NCBI GenBank assembly: GCA_944324425.1
Contig: CALUWE010000007.1
Span: forward strand, 39,174-103,173
DNA length: 64,000 bases
Direction of reading: 5' to 3'
Source of the DNA: Candidatus Gastranaerophilales bacterium
GTDB lineage: Bacteria; Cyanobacteriota; Vampirovibrionia; Gastranaerophilales; Gastranaerophilaceae
A program made the position numbers and the translations under genes. The notes below the pieces were generated by a model. It was not told the origin of the DNA. It saw nothing but the letters and a program-made list of their open reading frames with translations, and ran no database searches. This document shows positions 42,533-52,127 of this stretch, piece by piece. Each line of letters begins with the position of its first letter. Within the stretch, counting starts at the first letter, position 1.

Positions 42533-43570
42533 TTAAGAAAAATTATGCTTTAATTCTTCAGGCCTAAAGACGCCGTATTCTGTTATAATGCCCTTAATTA
42601 AACTGTGGTCGGTTACATCAAAAGAAGGGTTTATAACCCTGACGCCATCAGCACAAATCGGCTTTCCGTTGATTATTTTAACTTCATCTTCATCTCTCAA
42701 TTCAATAACAATATCATCACCTGTTTTTATTGTCATATCAATGGTAGATTTAGGTGCCGCAATATAAAATGGTATACCATAAAATTTTGCTGCAATTGCA
42801 ATTGTGGACGTTCCTATTTTATTTGCCGTGTCGCCGTTTGCGGCAATTCTATCCGCCCCTGTTACAACAAAATTTATCATGCCTTTTTTCATAAAATAAG
42901 AGCACATGCCATCTGTAATTAAAGTTGTCGGAATACCGTCTCTTATAAGTTCATATGTTGTAATTCTTGCACCTTGCTGGCGGGGGCGGGTTTCATCGGC
43001 ATATACCATAATATTTTTATCTTTTTTATATGCGCTTCTGATAACTCCAAGTGCCGTTCCATAGCCGACGGTAGCTAAAGCCCCTGCGTTACAGTGGGTT
43101 AAAATGCCAGCCCCATTTGGAACTAATTCTGCCCCAAAATCACCGATTTTTTTGTTTATTTCAACATCTTCGTTTTCAAGTTTTATGGCATTTTGAATTA
43201 GGGCCTCAATAATCTCTTTTTTTGTTTTTTCTTTATTTTTTTCAACAATTTCTTTTTGTTTTTTTATTGCCCAAGATAAATTAACGGCTGTCGGGCGGGA
43301 TGAATTTATATAATCCATTTTTTTATAAAGTTTATTTATAAAATCATTTTCACCTATAAGTTCAATTGCAGCTAAAGCTGCCCCATGGGCGCCTGCAATG
43401 CCGATGGCGGGAGCGCCCCTTACAATCATTGTTTTAATTGCATTGAACATTTCATCAACGGTTTTGATTTTAACTTTTTTATATTCATAAGGAATTAAGG
43501 TTTGATCCACCATCAAAGAAACCCCGAATTCACCTTCTTTAAACCATTCTATTGTTTTTTCTTCTGTCAT
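42533..43570 (-). CDS. mtnA: S-methyl-5-thioribose-1-phosphate isomerase
   Basis: 345 residues; isomerises methylthioribose-1-phosphate in methionine salvage. Family motifs: VRGAPAIGIAGAHGAALAA, the catalytic Cys in THCNAGALATVGYGTALG, ADETRPRQQGARITTYEL and the Asp in VVTGADRIAANGDTANKIGT. It follows the TPR-glycosyltransferase gene by 13 bases. A possible partner, an MtnX-like phosphatase, is at 55213. Confidence 0.94.
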   Translation of the reverse strand: MTEEKTIEWFKEGEFGVSLMVDQTLIPYEYKKVKIKTVDEMFNAIKTMIVRGAPAIGIAGAHGAALAAIELIGENDFINKLYKKMDYINSSRPTAVNLSWAIKKQKEIVEKNKEKTKKEIIEALIQNAIKLENEDVEINKKIGDFGAELVPNGAGILTHCNAGALATVGYGTALGVIRSAYKKDKNIMVYADETRPRQQGARITTYELIRDGIPTTLITDGMCSYFMKKGMINFVVTGADRIAANGDTANKIGTSTIAIAAKFYGIPFYIAAPKSTIDMTIKTGDDIVIELRDEDEVKIINGKPICADGVRVINPSFDVTDHSLIKGIITEYGVFRPEELKHNFS

Positions 43571-43583
43571 TTTTTTTCCTTTT

Positions 43584-45212
43584 TTAAATCATTTTTTTAA
43601 TGTCTTCAACCGTTTTTTCAATAACGGGCTTCCAATCGCTTTGTTTTTTGCATTGGTACGGTTTAACCGAACCATACCATTTAACATCATCGCCTTTTAA
43701 ATCAAACCATCTGAATTCCGGAATCATATTAAAAAGGCAAAACGTATTTTTACCCAAGGCGCCCGATAAATTCATTGTCGAATTATCTGCGGTTATCATT
43801 AAATCCATATTTTCTATAATGCTTGCCGTGTCGTCAAAAGTTTTGATATATTTGGCAAGGTTAATTATATTTGTATCTTTATATGTTTCATCAGGCTCCA
43901 TATATTGAACCGAATATACCTGAACTCCTTCAATCATAGTTAACGGAATAAGCGCATCTAACGGCACATCTCTTGTTTGAAGCCCTCTTTCGCTGCCTTT
44001 AAAGTTTACTCCTATTTTAAACTTGTTATTGTTAAATAGATTATTTTTAAACTCTAAAGTTTTTTTAGCATCTGCAAACAAATATTTTTCCTTATGGGGG
44101 ATATTTTCTTTGTTCAATCCTATTGCTCTCGGTATGCTCATTAAAGGAATATGATAATCAAAATTAATTTCATCCAAACTTTTTTTGGCGGAAACAACTT
44201 CAACAAAGGGAAAACTTCTTTTAACAATATCAATGGTTGTGTTTGGCACCCTTGCGATAATTTTAATATTTTTGTTTTTTAAATCATGGAAAAATCTGGA
44301 AAATAAAAATACATCCCCAAACCCTTGTTCTGTTTGCACAAGGAGTGTTTTTCCCGAAATATCCTTTTTACCGTCATAAAGCGGTTTGTTTATTTCGGGA
44401 TATTTTACGGCTTTTGTTTCCGTTATAAATCTTTTTTCATAAAATTCAAGTCCGTTTTTGAAATCTCCCATTCTTATTAAAAACATGCCGTAATTTACAA
44501 GCTCTGTATTGGTTAATTCGTTTTTAAATCTGAAACAATTGTCCCAAGCCTCTTTAACTTTGCCCCAATCTCCGGTTTTTGTATATAAAATAGTCAGCGC
44601 CTTGTGATAAAGCTTTTTGTTGGGGTTAATTTTTTTGGCAATTTCAATGTTTAAAATGGCAGATTTTATATATTCCTCTTTTTCATATTTGTTGTACAGC
44701 TTGTCGTAAATTGCACCTAAACTATAATAATTGTCGGCATTTTCAGGCTCTTTTTCAATAATGTTTTCGGCAAGAGTTTTTGCCTCTTCAAGCTTTTCCG
44801 CTTTTTCATATGCCTGAAACAGCGCCTTCATAATCTCAATATCAAAAGGGGATATTTCAAGAGCTTTGTTTAATAATTCGGCCTGAATATCATATTGTTC
44901 AATATTATAAAAACAGTCTGCGCATTTAATATAAAAGTTTGCTTCGTTTGGAAATGCGGCTATCAGTTCCTGATAACAAGCAATTAAATCGCCGTTTTTG
45001 TCTTTGTTTTTATCGTCTTCGATAAATTTTGCAAGCTTATTTAAAAAGGCAACTCTAACGGCTATAAGCTCATTTTTAAAAGATTCCTCATTGTCTTTTG
45101 AATGAAGATATGATGTATATTCCCTATACATTCTGATTGCTTCGACAACATTGGTATCAATTAATGATAAACATAAACCCCTATTAAATTTGGTCAATAA
45201 ATCAAGTTCCAA
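43584..45212 (-). CDS. TPR protein fused to a GT9-like glycosyltransferase domain
   Basis: 542 residues from TTG at 45212, supported by AGGCAGGAG six bases upstream (the frame is open 20 codons further but without such a site). Residues about 60-250 are TPR repeats (KALEISPFDIEIMKALFQAY). The C-terminal half resembles the heptosyltransferase-like domain of TPR-GT9 proteins: TLLVQTEQGFGDVFLFSRFF, KIGVNFKGSERGLQTRDVPL and MDLMITADNSTMNLSGALG. It may act on a surface glycan or protein; the acceptor is unknown. Confidence 0.8.
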   Translation of the reverse strand: MELDLLTKFNRGLCLSLIDTNVVEAIRMYREYTSYLHSKDNEESFKNELIAVRVAFLNKLAKFIEDDKNKDKNGDLIACYQELIAAFPNEANFYIKCADCFYNIEQYDIQAELLNKALEISPFDIEIMKALFQAYEKAEKLEEAKTLAENIIEKEPENADNYYSLGAIYDKLYNKYEKEEYIKSAILNIEIAKKINPNKKLYHKALTILYTKTGDWGKVKEAWDNCFRFKNELTNTELVNYGMFLIRMGDFKNGLEFYEKRFITETKAVKYPEINKPLYDGKKDISGKTLLVQTEQGFGDVFLFSRFFHDLKNKNIKIIARVPNTTIDIVKRSFPFVEVVSAKKSLDEINFDYHIPLMSIPRAIGLNKENIPHKEKYLFADAKKTLEFKNNLFNNNKFKIGVNFKGSERGLQTRDVPLDALIPLTMIEGVQVYSVQYMEPDETYKDTNIINLAKYIKTFDDTASIIENMDLMITADNSTMNLSGALGKNTFCLFNMIPEFRWFDLKGDDVKWYGSVKPYQCKKQSDWKPVIEKTVEDIKKMI

Positions 45213-45349
45213 ACTAAACTCCTGCCTAAAATTTCCTATTTCAATAATAATATTTATATTAATTTTATGCAAATTGTTATTTAGCTTTGATTTAAGTTAT
45301 CTTTAAGGTAAGATTATTTTATAAAGTAACTTTTAAAAGGGAGAATACA

Positions 45350-46834
45350 ATGGAAGCTACAAACAGCAGTATTCAAGGCATAAGAGAAGCGAGAATACAA
45401 AAACTTACGGATTTAATAGACAAGGGAATTAACCCTTATCCTTATTCATTTGATAAAGATATTTCAGCAAAAAGCTTGCAGGAAAAATATAAAGATTTGG
45501 AAGCAGGCGCTGAAACCAATGATACATATTCCGTTGCAGGGCGCATCATGGCAATGAGAAATACAGGCATGTTTATAGACCTTGTTGACGATACAGGAAA
45601 AATTCAAATATTCTCACACAAAGAAAATTTACCTGAAGAAAAAATTAAACTTTTAAAATTGTTAGATGTAGGCGATATTGCAGGTTTTACAGGCACAATC
45701 AGAAGAACACCGAGGGGTGAGCTTTCAATTAAGGCGGTTGATCTTAAACTTTTAACAAAATCGCTTCAACCATTGCCTGAAAAATTCCACGGTCTTCAAG
45801 ACACAGAAACAAGATACAGAAAAAGATATCTTGATATGATTATGAATGAAGAAGTTCGAGATACATTCAAAAAAAGAAGTTTAATAATCCAAAAAATCAG
45901 AGAATATTTAACAGGTCAAGGTTTTCTTGAAGTTGAAACCCCAATGCTTCATACTCAAGCAGGCGGAGCAACAGCAAGACCTTTTATTACTCATCACAAC
46001 GCACTTGATATGGATATGTATCTTAGAATAGCACCTGAACTTCACTTAAAAAGGTTGCTTGTTGGCGGAGTATCGGAAAAAATCTTTGAAATGAACCGTT
46101 GCTTTAGAAATGAAGGCATCGACATTCGCCACAACCCTGAATTTACAATGATTGAAATGTACCAAGCCTATGTAGATTACAATGATATGATGTGTTTATT
46201 GGAAAATATGATAGCATCAGTTGCAAAAGACGTTTTAGGCACAACAAAAATTACATACCAAGGAAAAGAACTTGATTTGACCCCGCCTTGGGATAGAAAA
46301 ACAATGCTTGGTGCTATTAAAGAGTATACAGGCATTGATTTTAATGAATATCTGACAGCTGAAGAAGCAATTGAACAAGCCAAAAAAATGGGCATTGAAA
46401 CAGAAGAAAATGATTCTTGGGGCAAAGTCCTAGATAGAATTTTTGAAGAAAAAGTTGAACCAAAATTAATTCAACCTGTTCATATTATAGATTATCCTCG
46501 CGATATTTCACCTTTGGCCAAAGTTCATAGAGACAACCCAAGACTGACAGAAAGATTTGAATCAAGAATTAACGGTTGGGAAGTTTCAAATGCATTTTCA
46601 GAATTAACTGATCCGATTGACCAAAGAAACCGTTTTGAAGCTCAAGCAAAAGCGAAAGCGGAAGGCGATGAAGAAGCAATGAGCATAGATGAAGACTTTA
46701 TCTGTGCTCTGGAACACGGTATGCCCCCTGCAGGCGGTATGGGAATCGGCATAGACAGGCTTGTTATGTTGTTAACGGATTCTCCTTCAATAAGAGATGT
46801 TATAGCATTTCCTACAATGAGACCGCGAGCATAA
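45350..46834 (+). CDS. lysS: Lysine--tRNA ligase, class II
   Basis: 494 residues. N-terminal OB-fold anticodon-binding domain (YSVAGRIMAMRNTGMFIDLV), then class II motifs: RYRKRYLDMIMNEEVR, motif 2 FEMNRCFRNEGIDIRHNPEF, and motif 3 GMGIGIDRLVMLLTDSPSIR. AAAAGGGAG precedes the ATG. It charges tRNA-Lys. It is divergent from the glycosyltransferase-mtnA-glmS run. Confidence 0.97.
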   Translation: MEATNSSIQGIREARIQKLTDLIDKGINPYPYSFDKDISAKSLQEKYKDLEAGAETNDTYSVAGRIMAMRNTGMFIDLVDDTGKIQIFSHKENLPEEKIKLLKLLDVGDIAGFTGTIRRTPRGELSIKAVDLKLLTKSLQPLPEKFHGLQDTETRYRKRYLDMIMNEEVRDTFKKRSLIIQKIREYLTGQGFLEVETPMLHTQAGGATARPFITHHNALDMDMYLRIAPELHLKRLLVGGVSEKIFEMNRCFRNEGIDIRHNPEFTMIEMYQAYVDYNDMMCLLENMIASVAKDVLGTTKITYQGKELDLTPPWDRKTMLGAIKEYTGIDFNEYLTAEEAIEQAKKMGIETEENDSWGKVLDRIFEEKVEPKLIQPVHIIDYPRDISPLAKVHRDNPRLTERFESRINGWEVSNAFSELTDPIDQRNRFEAQAKAKAEGDEEAMSIDEDFICALEHGMPPAGGMGIGIDRLVMLLTDSPSIRDVIAFPTMRPRA

Positions 46835-46837
46835 AAT

Positions 46838-46862
46838 AAAAGGGGCTTTAAAGCCCCTTTTT
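46838..46862. terminator. Bidirectional terminator between lysS and autotransporter
   Basis: Stem AGGGGCTTT/AAAGCCCCT with As before and six or more Ts after it. Confidence 0.85.
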
Positions 46863-46866
46863 TAAA

Positions 46867-49800
46867 TTATTCTTGACCTACCGCCCATCTTAAGCCAACA
46901 TTTAAGCCGACGCCGTTTCTGCCGCCGTTTTGAACAAGTGCTTGACCAAAGAAGGTAAGTCTGTCGTTTTTAAATTGTTTTTGAACACCTAAGCCATATT
47001 GTACATAGGGTTTGATACTCATTTCGGGAAGGAATACATCCCCTGCTTTAACTTTGGTGTCATTAAGTATATTCCATACCATATCAACTCTTAAATACGG
47101 CTGCCAGCCATTTTCCGTATTCATAATGAATTTAACCCCGGGTGCAACCTGAATTGCATGCAATGGGTCAGATTTAATTTTTAAACCTGCAGCGTTTGTA
47201 TAATCAAATGTGTTAATAAAGCTGTATGACAAGAATAATGATGGTTGTAAAATAAATTTGCCGTCTTTGAATTCAAAGTCATAACCAAATTTGTTACCGA
47301 TACCCGACATAAGCATTGTGTAATCTTCGCTGCCATACATTGTATCTGAAATACCGACACTTGAACCGACAGAAAGTGTTGTTGCGTTAAAGAAATTGTT
47401 TTTATAGAAGGTCATTGTACCGCCCAACAAACCGCCGTTTTGGTATGTGTCAATTCCTGAATATCTTTGGCTTGCGCCGTTATATCCCAAATAACCTGTT
47501 AACACCCTATGCCAGCCGTTTCTTAAGTGTTTTAAATTTGAATCATAACCAACCAATGTGCCGTAGCTGATATTAGACACTTTAGGCCCGTTTTTCAAGG
47601 GAACATTTTCAAATGTTGTATACGGTTTTATCCAAAAACCTGATATATCAAGCCCTGTTACCAATGGCGAGAATATACCATTGTCTGTTACATCGGTTAC
47701 ACCGGCAGATGCATATCTGTCGCCGTTTATAATAGCCATTCTCATTGGCGACGGAAGAGCCATAAATGCATCCGAATGCTTGAATGCATATTCAAATGCT
47801 TGCATTTGTGTTGTGTATGCACCGGCTTGTGTTGCAACCGGCGCAGGCAGAACGCTCGGGTTGTAGCTGTTGTAATCGCCTGATGCACCTCTTAGGAATG
47901 TAAAATAGCCTAAATCATCATCATGGACGTCGTATGAAACGTCATATTTCCAAATCGGAGAATATGCAACAGGGTTTTTGCCTGTATATTTAACGTTGTT
48001 TGCAAATTCTTTGTCAGCATATAAGATAACCGTTTTATCTTCTTTTGCATCATTTAAAAGATTAAGCATATTTACATTCAAATTTGCATTTTTTGAAATA
48101 TAATCATAACTTTCTGTTGTTATTCTGTCCATTTTTACGTTATAGAGGTCAACATCTGCTGTTGCATTTGTATCTCCCAATAATTTGAAAGTTTTGAAAT
48201 CGGTATTGCCGATATTGCCGTTTATCATATCGAATGTGCCTGAATGGAAAGTCATATGGTTTCCTTGGAGCACATCATCTCTTTTACCCAATGTTAATGT
48301 TGTTGTGTCTAAGTGGGTATCTGCTTCATTTTCAACATTGTTGTTTAAAATAATTCTGCCTGTTGTATCCCCTTGGAAAACCACTTTATAGTTTTCATCA
48401 TTATCTTTTATAACTTCTGTTGTTGTTTCGTATGTATCTTCATTTGTGCTGTCAATCCAAATTCCGCCGCCTTTTTCGCCTGAAATTTTATCGTCTATTT
48501 GGATAACTCCGTTTGTGTTTGCATCTAATATTAAGTTTGAGGTTTTGTTTTCGTAATATTCAACATCATAATAAACGTCGTTTTCTTCATCATATTGATA
48601 ATCATAGTCAACAGTGGTGTTTGATGCCATATAGATTGCATTGTCATCTCTTTGGCCGCCCGAAATTGTATAGTTTCCGGATATTAACGAGCTGCCGCCG
48701 TTGTTCGCTTCAATTTTTATATTCGAAGTTGAATAAATGGCGCCGCCTTTTGCATCGCCTGCGGCCGATATTGCGCCGTTATTTAAAAAGCTTGTATTTA
48801 CAATTACCATGGAAGGTACAAGGTTTCCGGAAGAAGATGAAGGAGCTGCACCCGATGTAACCATTGGCGCCGCTTTTAATTTGGAAGGTTCCTGTCTGTT
48901 TTCAAAACCGTTATAGATTGCTCCGCCGTATGCATCCATTTCGTTGTTTTGTAAACCTCTTAGCTTTGGCAATTTTAAATTTTCCGCTATATTATTTTTA
49001 AAAACAGAATTTGTAATTCTTGGCACAATGCCCATATTCATGATGGCGCCGCCTCTGCCTTCCTGGTTTTTGTTAGAATCAAACAAAGATGTTTCTATAT
49101 TTTCAATCAAACCTGCGTTCATAATTGCGCCGACAGAATTGTTGCCGATAAATTCGGAATTTTGGATAAGTCCGTTATAGCCCATATTAACAAGGCCGCC
49201 CATATTGTTTTTAAATGAGGTATTTTGTATTACGTCAATGTTTCCGCCAATATTTACTATCCCAATTTTGTTGTCTTTAAAATTGCTGTTTTGAATGGCG
49301 TTAATACTTGCTTCACCTGCAATTGCAGGGTTTGCATCATAAAGCATTAAAGATCTTGATTCGGTTTGTATATTCATAATGCCTATATCATTGCCGACAA
49401 AATTTGAATTTTGAATTAAGTTAATCATGCCGACATTTGCAATGCCTGCTCCTCCGATGCTGTCATCTTCATCGCCTTTATTATTAACAAAAGAAGAGTT
49501 TTTAATGTTTGTTATATACCCTTCATTAGCAATACCGGCTTGGTTTCCGTCAAATTTGGAATTTGAAATTTCGCCGATTAAATATCCGTTATAAATACCC
49601 ATGCCGGAATTCATGTTGCCAATTGCAAAATTTGACACAGCTTCCGGCCTTTTTGAATTTTCTTCTCTGTTGTTTGTAAATTCGGAATTATCAATTTTTG
49701 TTATATTGCCTTCATTCATAATTCCCACAACGCCGTTTTGGAATTTTGAATTAGAAATAGTATCAATATTTGCGGCATAGTCATTATTTGTGATATTTGC

Positions 49801-50442
49801 TATACCTGCTTCATTGCCGTCAAATACGCTGTTATCAACCTTTTTAATAAGCCCTGAATTTACTATGCCTGCAATGTTATCTTTAAAATTTGAATCTTTT
49901 ATTGTCCAAATGCTTGCTATTTCTGCATTTTCAATAGGTCCTGCAGAATACCCTTCTTCCATACCGTTTAAAATGCCGGTATAGTTTCCTGTAAATGCAG
50001 AATTTGAAATTTCACTTATAAGTCCGGTATTTGCTATGCCGATTTCATTGACTGTAAATGTTGAACCGTAAATATTGTCATTATATTTTTGGTTCAAAAA
50101 GCCAAAATAGCCGTCATTAAAATCGACATTTTCAATTTTTCCCACTACATTTAAGTTTACGAGACCGCCACCGATTTGCTCGCCAAAAAAGCTGCTAGAA
50201 GCAATTTTTGTTATTTCTCCTTCATTAACAAGTCCTACTCCTTCATCTTCGTTTGTTACGGTATAAGAATTACCTGAAATTTCAATTACTGTGCCTTCTC
50301 CGACTGTCTGCATTGTTGTGAAGTCTTCTGCGTGTGCACACTTGATATTAAGGGCCAATGTGCTGCATAAAATCAGAGCAGAAAATATTCTCAATAAGCT
50401 GTGTAAATTTTTGCAGCATATAAATTCAGATCCGGAATTCAT
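46867..50442 (-). CDS. Autotransporter (type Va), Pmp-like beta-helix passenger
   Basis: 1,191 residues. A signal peptide with a long N-region (hydrophobic core near IFSALILCSTLALNI), then a beta-helix passenger of about 25-residue repeats of the form NSxFxxNxxGIxNxGxIxxI (e.g. NSKFDGNQAGIANEGYI). GGAI and FxxN motifs (GRGGAIMNMGIVPRI, AYGGAIYNG, AKGGAIYST) recall chlamydial polymorphic membrane proteins. The C-terminal ~270 residues form an autotransporter barrel (SGFWIKPYTTFENV... NVGLRWAVGQE). AAGGAG-like AGGAGTTAAGTT precedes the ATG. Confidence 0.88.
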   Translation of the reverse strand: MNSGSEFICCKNLHSLLRIFSALILCSTLALNIKCAHAEDFTTMQTVGEGTVIEISGNSYTVTNEDEGVGLVNEGEITKIASSSFFGEQIGGGLVNLNVVGKIENVDFNDGYFGFLNQKYNDNIYGSTFTVNEIGIANTGLISEISNSAFTGNYTGILNGMEEGYSAGPIENAEIASIWTIKDSNFKDNIAGIVNSGLIKKVDNSVFDGNEAGIANITNNDYAANIDTISNSKFQNGVVGIMNEGNITKIDNSEFTNNREENSKRPEAVSNFAIGNMNSGMGIYNGYLIGEISNSKFDGNQAGIANEGYITNIKNSSFVNNKGDEDDSIGGAGIANVGMINLIQNSNFVGNDIGIMNIQTESRSLMLYDANPAIAGEASINAIQNSNFKDNKIGIVNIGGNIDVIQNTSFKNNMGGLVNMGYNGLIQNSEFIGNNSVGAIMNAGLIENIETSLFDSNKNQEGRGGAIMNMGIVPRITNSVFKNNIAENLKLPKLRGLQNNEMDAYGGAIYNGFENRQEPSKLKAAPMVTSGAAPSSSSGNLVPSMVIVNTSFLNNGAISAAGDAKGGAIYSTSNIKIEANNGGSSLISGNYTISGGQRDDNAIYMASNTTVDYDYQYDEENDVYYDVEYYENKTSNLILDANTNGVIQIDDKISGEKGGGIWIDSTNEDTYETTTEVIKDNDENYKVVFQGDTTGRIILNNNVENEADTHLDTTTLTLGKRDDVLQGNHMTFHSGTFDMINGNIGNTDFKTFKLLGDTNATADVDLYNVKMDRITTESYDYISKNANLNVNMLNLLNDAKEDKTVILYADKEFANNVKYTGKNPVAYSPIWKYDVSYDVHDDDLGYFTFLRGASGDYNSYNPSVLPAPVATQAGAYTTQMQAFEYAFKHSDAFMALPSPMRMAIINGDRYASAGVTDVTDNGIFSPLVTGLDISGFWIKPYTTFENVPLKNGPKVSNISYGTLVGYDSNLKHLRNGWHRVLTGYLGYNGASQRYSGIDTYQNGGLLGGTMTFYKNNFFNATTLSVGSSVGISDTMYGSEDYTMLMSGIGNKFGYDFEFKDGKFILQPSLFLSYSFINTFDYTNAAGLKIKSDPLHAIQVAPGVKFIMNTENGWQPYLRVDMVWNILNDTKVKAGDVFLPEMSIKPYVQYGLGVQKQFKNDRLTFFGQALVQNGGRNGVGLNVGLRWAVGQE

Positions 50443-50708
50443 AACTTAACTCCTGTTCTTTAAATAATTCCTAATTAAACTATCCAAAACTACGGGGAAA
50501 CACTAAGCGATATTGTGCCACCTATTTAATACGGCATATATTTGATAAACTTTAATATTATTTACAAATATTAACATTAAATATGGTATGCACTAAAAAT
50601 ATTTATGGTAAGACATAAAATTATAAGTAATGCTATTTTGATGCACCAAGTAAAGTATTTTTTGTCGTCAAATTTCTTACTTAATCCATTGGTGTTAAAA
50701 TAATTGGT
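50443..50708. other. Divergent intergenic region, autotransporter / TolC operon
   Basis: 266 bases, AT-rich. Contains TATTGTGCCACCTAT (50511) and TACGGCATATATT (50530), related to a TGGCA-type box also seen near 39921 and 32351. No strong promoter could be chosen by eye. Confidence 0.4.
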
Positions 50709-52127
50709 ATGTTTAAGCATATTTTTTCCGTACTCATTATATTTTTTGTTGCTTCATATCCTGCTTTTGCCATACAGGATATACAAAAAGGGGATGTTCT
50801 GAATTTGGAGCAATGTATTGATATTGCACTTAGAAATTCGCCCTATGTAAATAAAGCAAAAGCAAAAATAAGACTCGCTGAAGCTAATGTTGGCGGTGCA
50901 AAATCGGCATGGACTCCCGCAATTGGGGCTGGGCTAGGCTTTAACGGTTCTAATTCAAAAGAAGGCCACAAATCATTTTCAGACAGATATTTTGGCGCAG
51001 ATGCGATGATTTCCCAAATGATTTACGATTTCGGGAAAACGAATTCGAGTATAAACCTTCAAAAATTTAATTTGTTATCAGCTGAATATGAATATGATTA
51101 TACTCTTTTAGAAACAATTTATGCGGTTAAAGAGGCTTATTTTTCAGTCTTGGCCGCAAAAGCAAACAGAGATATTCAAGTTCAAAATGTTGAAATTAAT
51201 GAAAGATATTACGACCAAATAAAATCATATTATGACGAAGGAATAAGATCGAGAATTGACTTTGTAAATGCTGAAGTTAATTTATCCGATGCCAAAAATT
51301 TATTATTGCAGGCGCAAGATGTTTATTGTGATGCAATGGTTTCTTTGAATAAATCGCTTTATATAACAAATAACCCCGATTATTCAATAGCACCCATTGA
51401 AAAGTTTAATGCTCATTCAGATGTTACCCCTGTTACTTTAATCCATGGCCACAATACAGACCATGACCATGAAAAACTCCAAGAAGATGAAATGAAAGAA
51501 ATAACTCTGACAGGCATAATTAAAGAAAATGAAATTGTAAAAGACCACAAATTAACACCTTTTACCACATCTTTTGAAGATGCGCTTGATTATGCGAACA
51601 AAAACAGACCTGATTTAAAATCATACATTGCAATTAAAAATGCCATGAAAGAATCGGTTAAATATTCAAAAAGGCAGTGGTACCCTGAATTATCCGCAAA
51701 TGCTGCATATAATTACAGAAGAAATGACGGTTCAAATTATAATTCCGTTTCATATGGCGCCGATCTATCTATTCCGACCATAAGACCTGTGGCTGTTAAA
51801 TATGATATTGACGCAGCTAAAGCACAGTTTGATTCCGCTAATGAAGATGTAAAATTGATTTATCAAAATATTTATTATGATGTTCAACTCGGAATGTGCC
51901 AAGCAAAAATTTTAGAAAATCAAATTCCTTTAATTTTAAATAGGGTTAAATTGGCAAAAGAGAACTTTGAACTTGCGGATGGCAGATACTTAGAAGGTAT
52001 CGGCAACTATATTGAACTTCAAGATGCAAGAAGTAAATACCTAAATGCACAGCAAGAATATGTTGATACGGTCTATAAATATTCAATTGCTCGCGCAAAC
52101 CTTGATTTTGTTATGGGGGTAAAATGA
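50709..52127 (+). CDS. TolC-family outer-membrane efflux protein
   Basis: 472 residues. Signal peptide to about AFA (residue 22), then two OEP repeats: LNLEQCIDIALRNSPYVNKA and SFEDALDYANKNRPDLKSYI. Between them (about residues 240-260) is a His/Asp-rich loop, IHGHNTDHDHEKLQ, unusual for TolC and possibly metal-binding. It is the outer-membrane channel of the tripartite exporter encoded by the next three genes; the adaptor gene overlaps it by 4 bases. Confidence 0.9.
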   Translation: MFKHIFSVLIIFFVASYPAFAIQDIQKGDVLNLEQCIDIALRNSPYVNKAKAKIRLAEANVGGAKSAWTPAIGAGLGFNGSNSKEGHKSFSDRYFGADAMISQMIYDFGKTNSSINLQKFNLLSAEYEYDYTLLETIYAVKEAYFSVLAAKANRDIQVQNVEINERYYDQIKSYYDEGIRSRIDFVNAEVNLSDAKNLLLQAQDVYCDAMVSLNKSLYITNNPDYSIAPIEKFNAHSDVTPVTLIHGHNTDHDHEKLQEDEMKEITLTGIIKENEIVKDHKLTPFTTSFEDALDYANKNRPDLKSYIAIKNAMKESVKYSKRQWYPELSANAAYNYRRNDGSNYNSVSYGADLSIPTIRPVAVKYDIDAAKAQFDSANEDVKLIYQNIYYDVQLGMCQAKILENQIPLILNRVKLAKENFELADGRYLEGIGNYIELQDARSKYLNAQQEYVDTVYKYSIARANLDFVMGVK

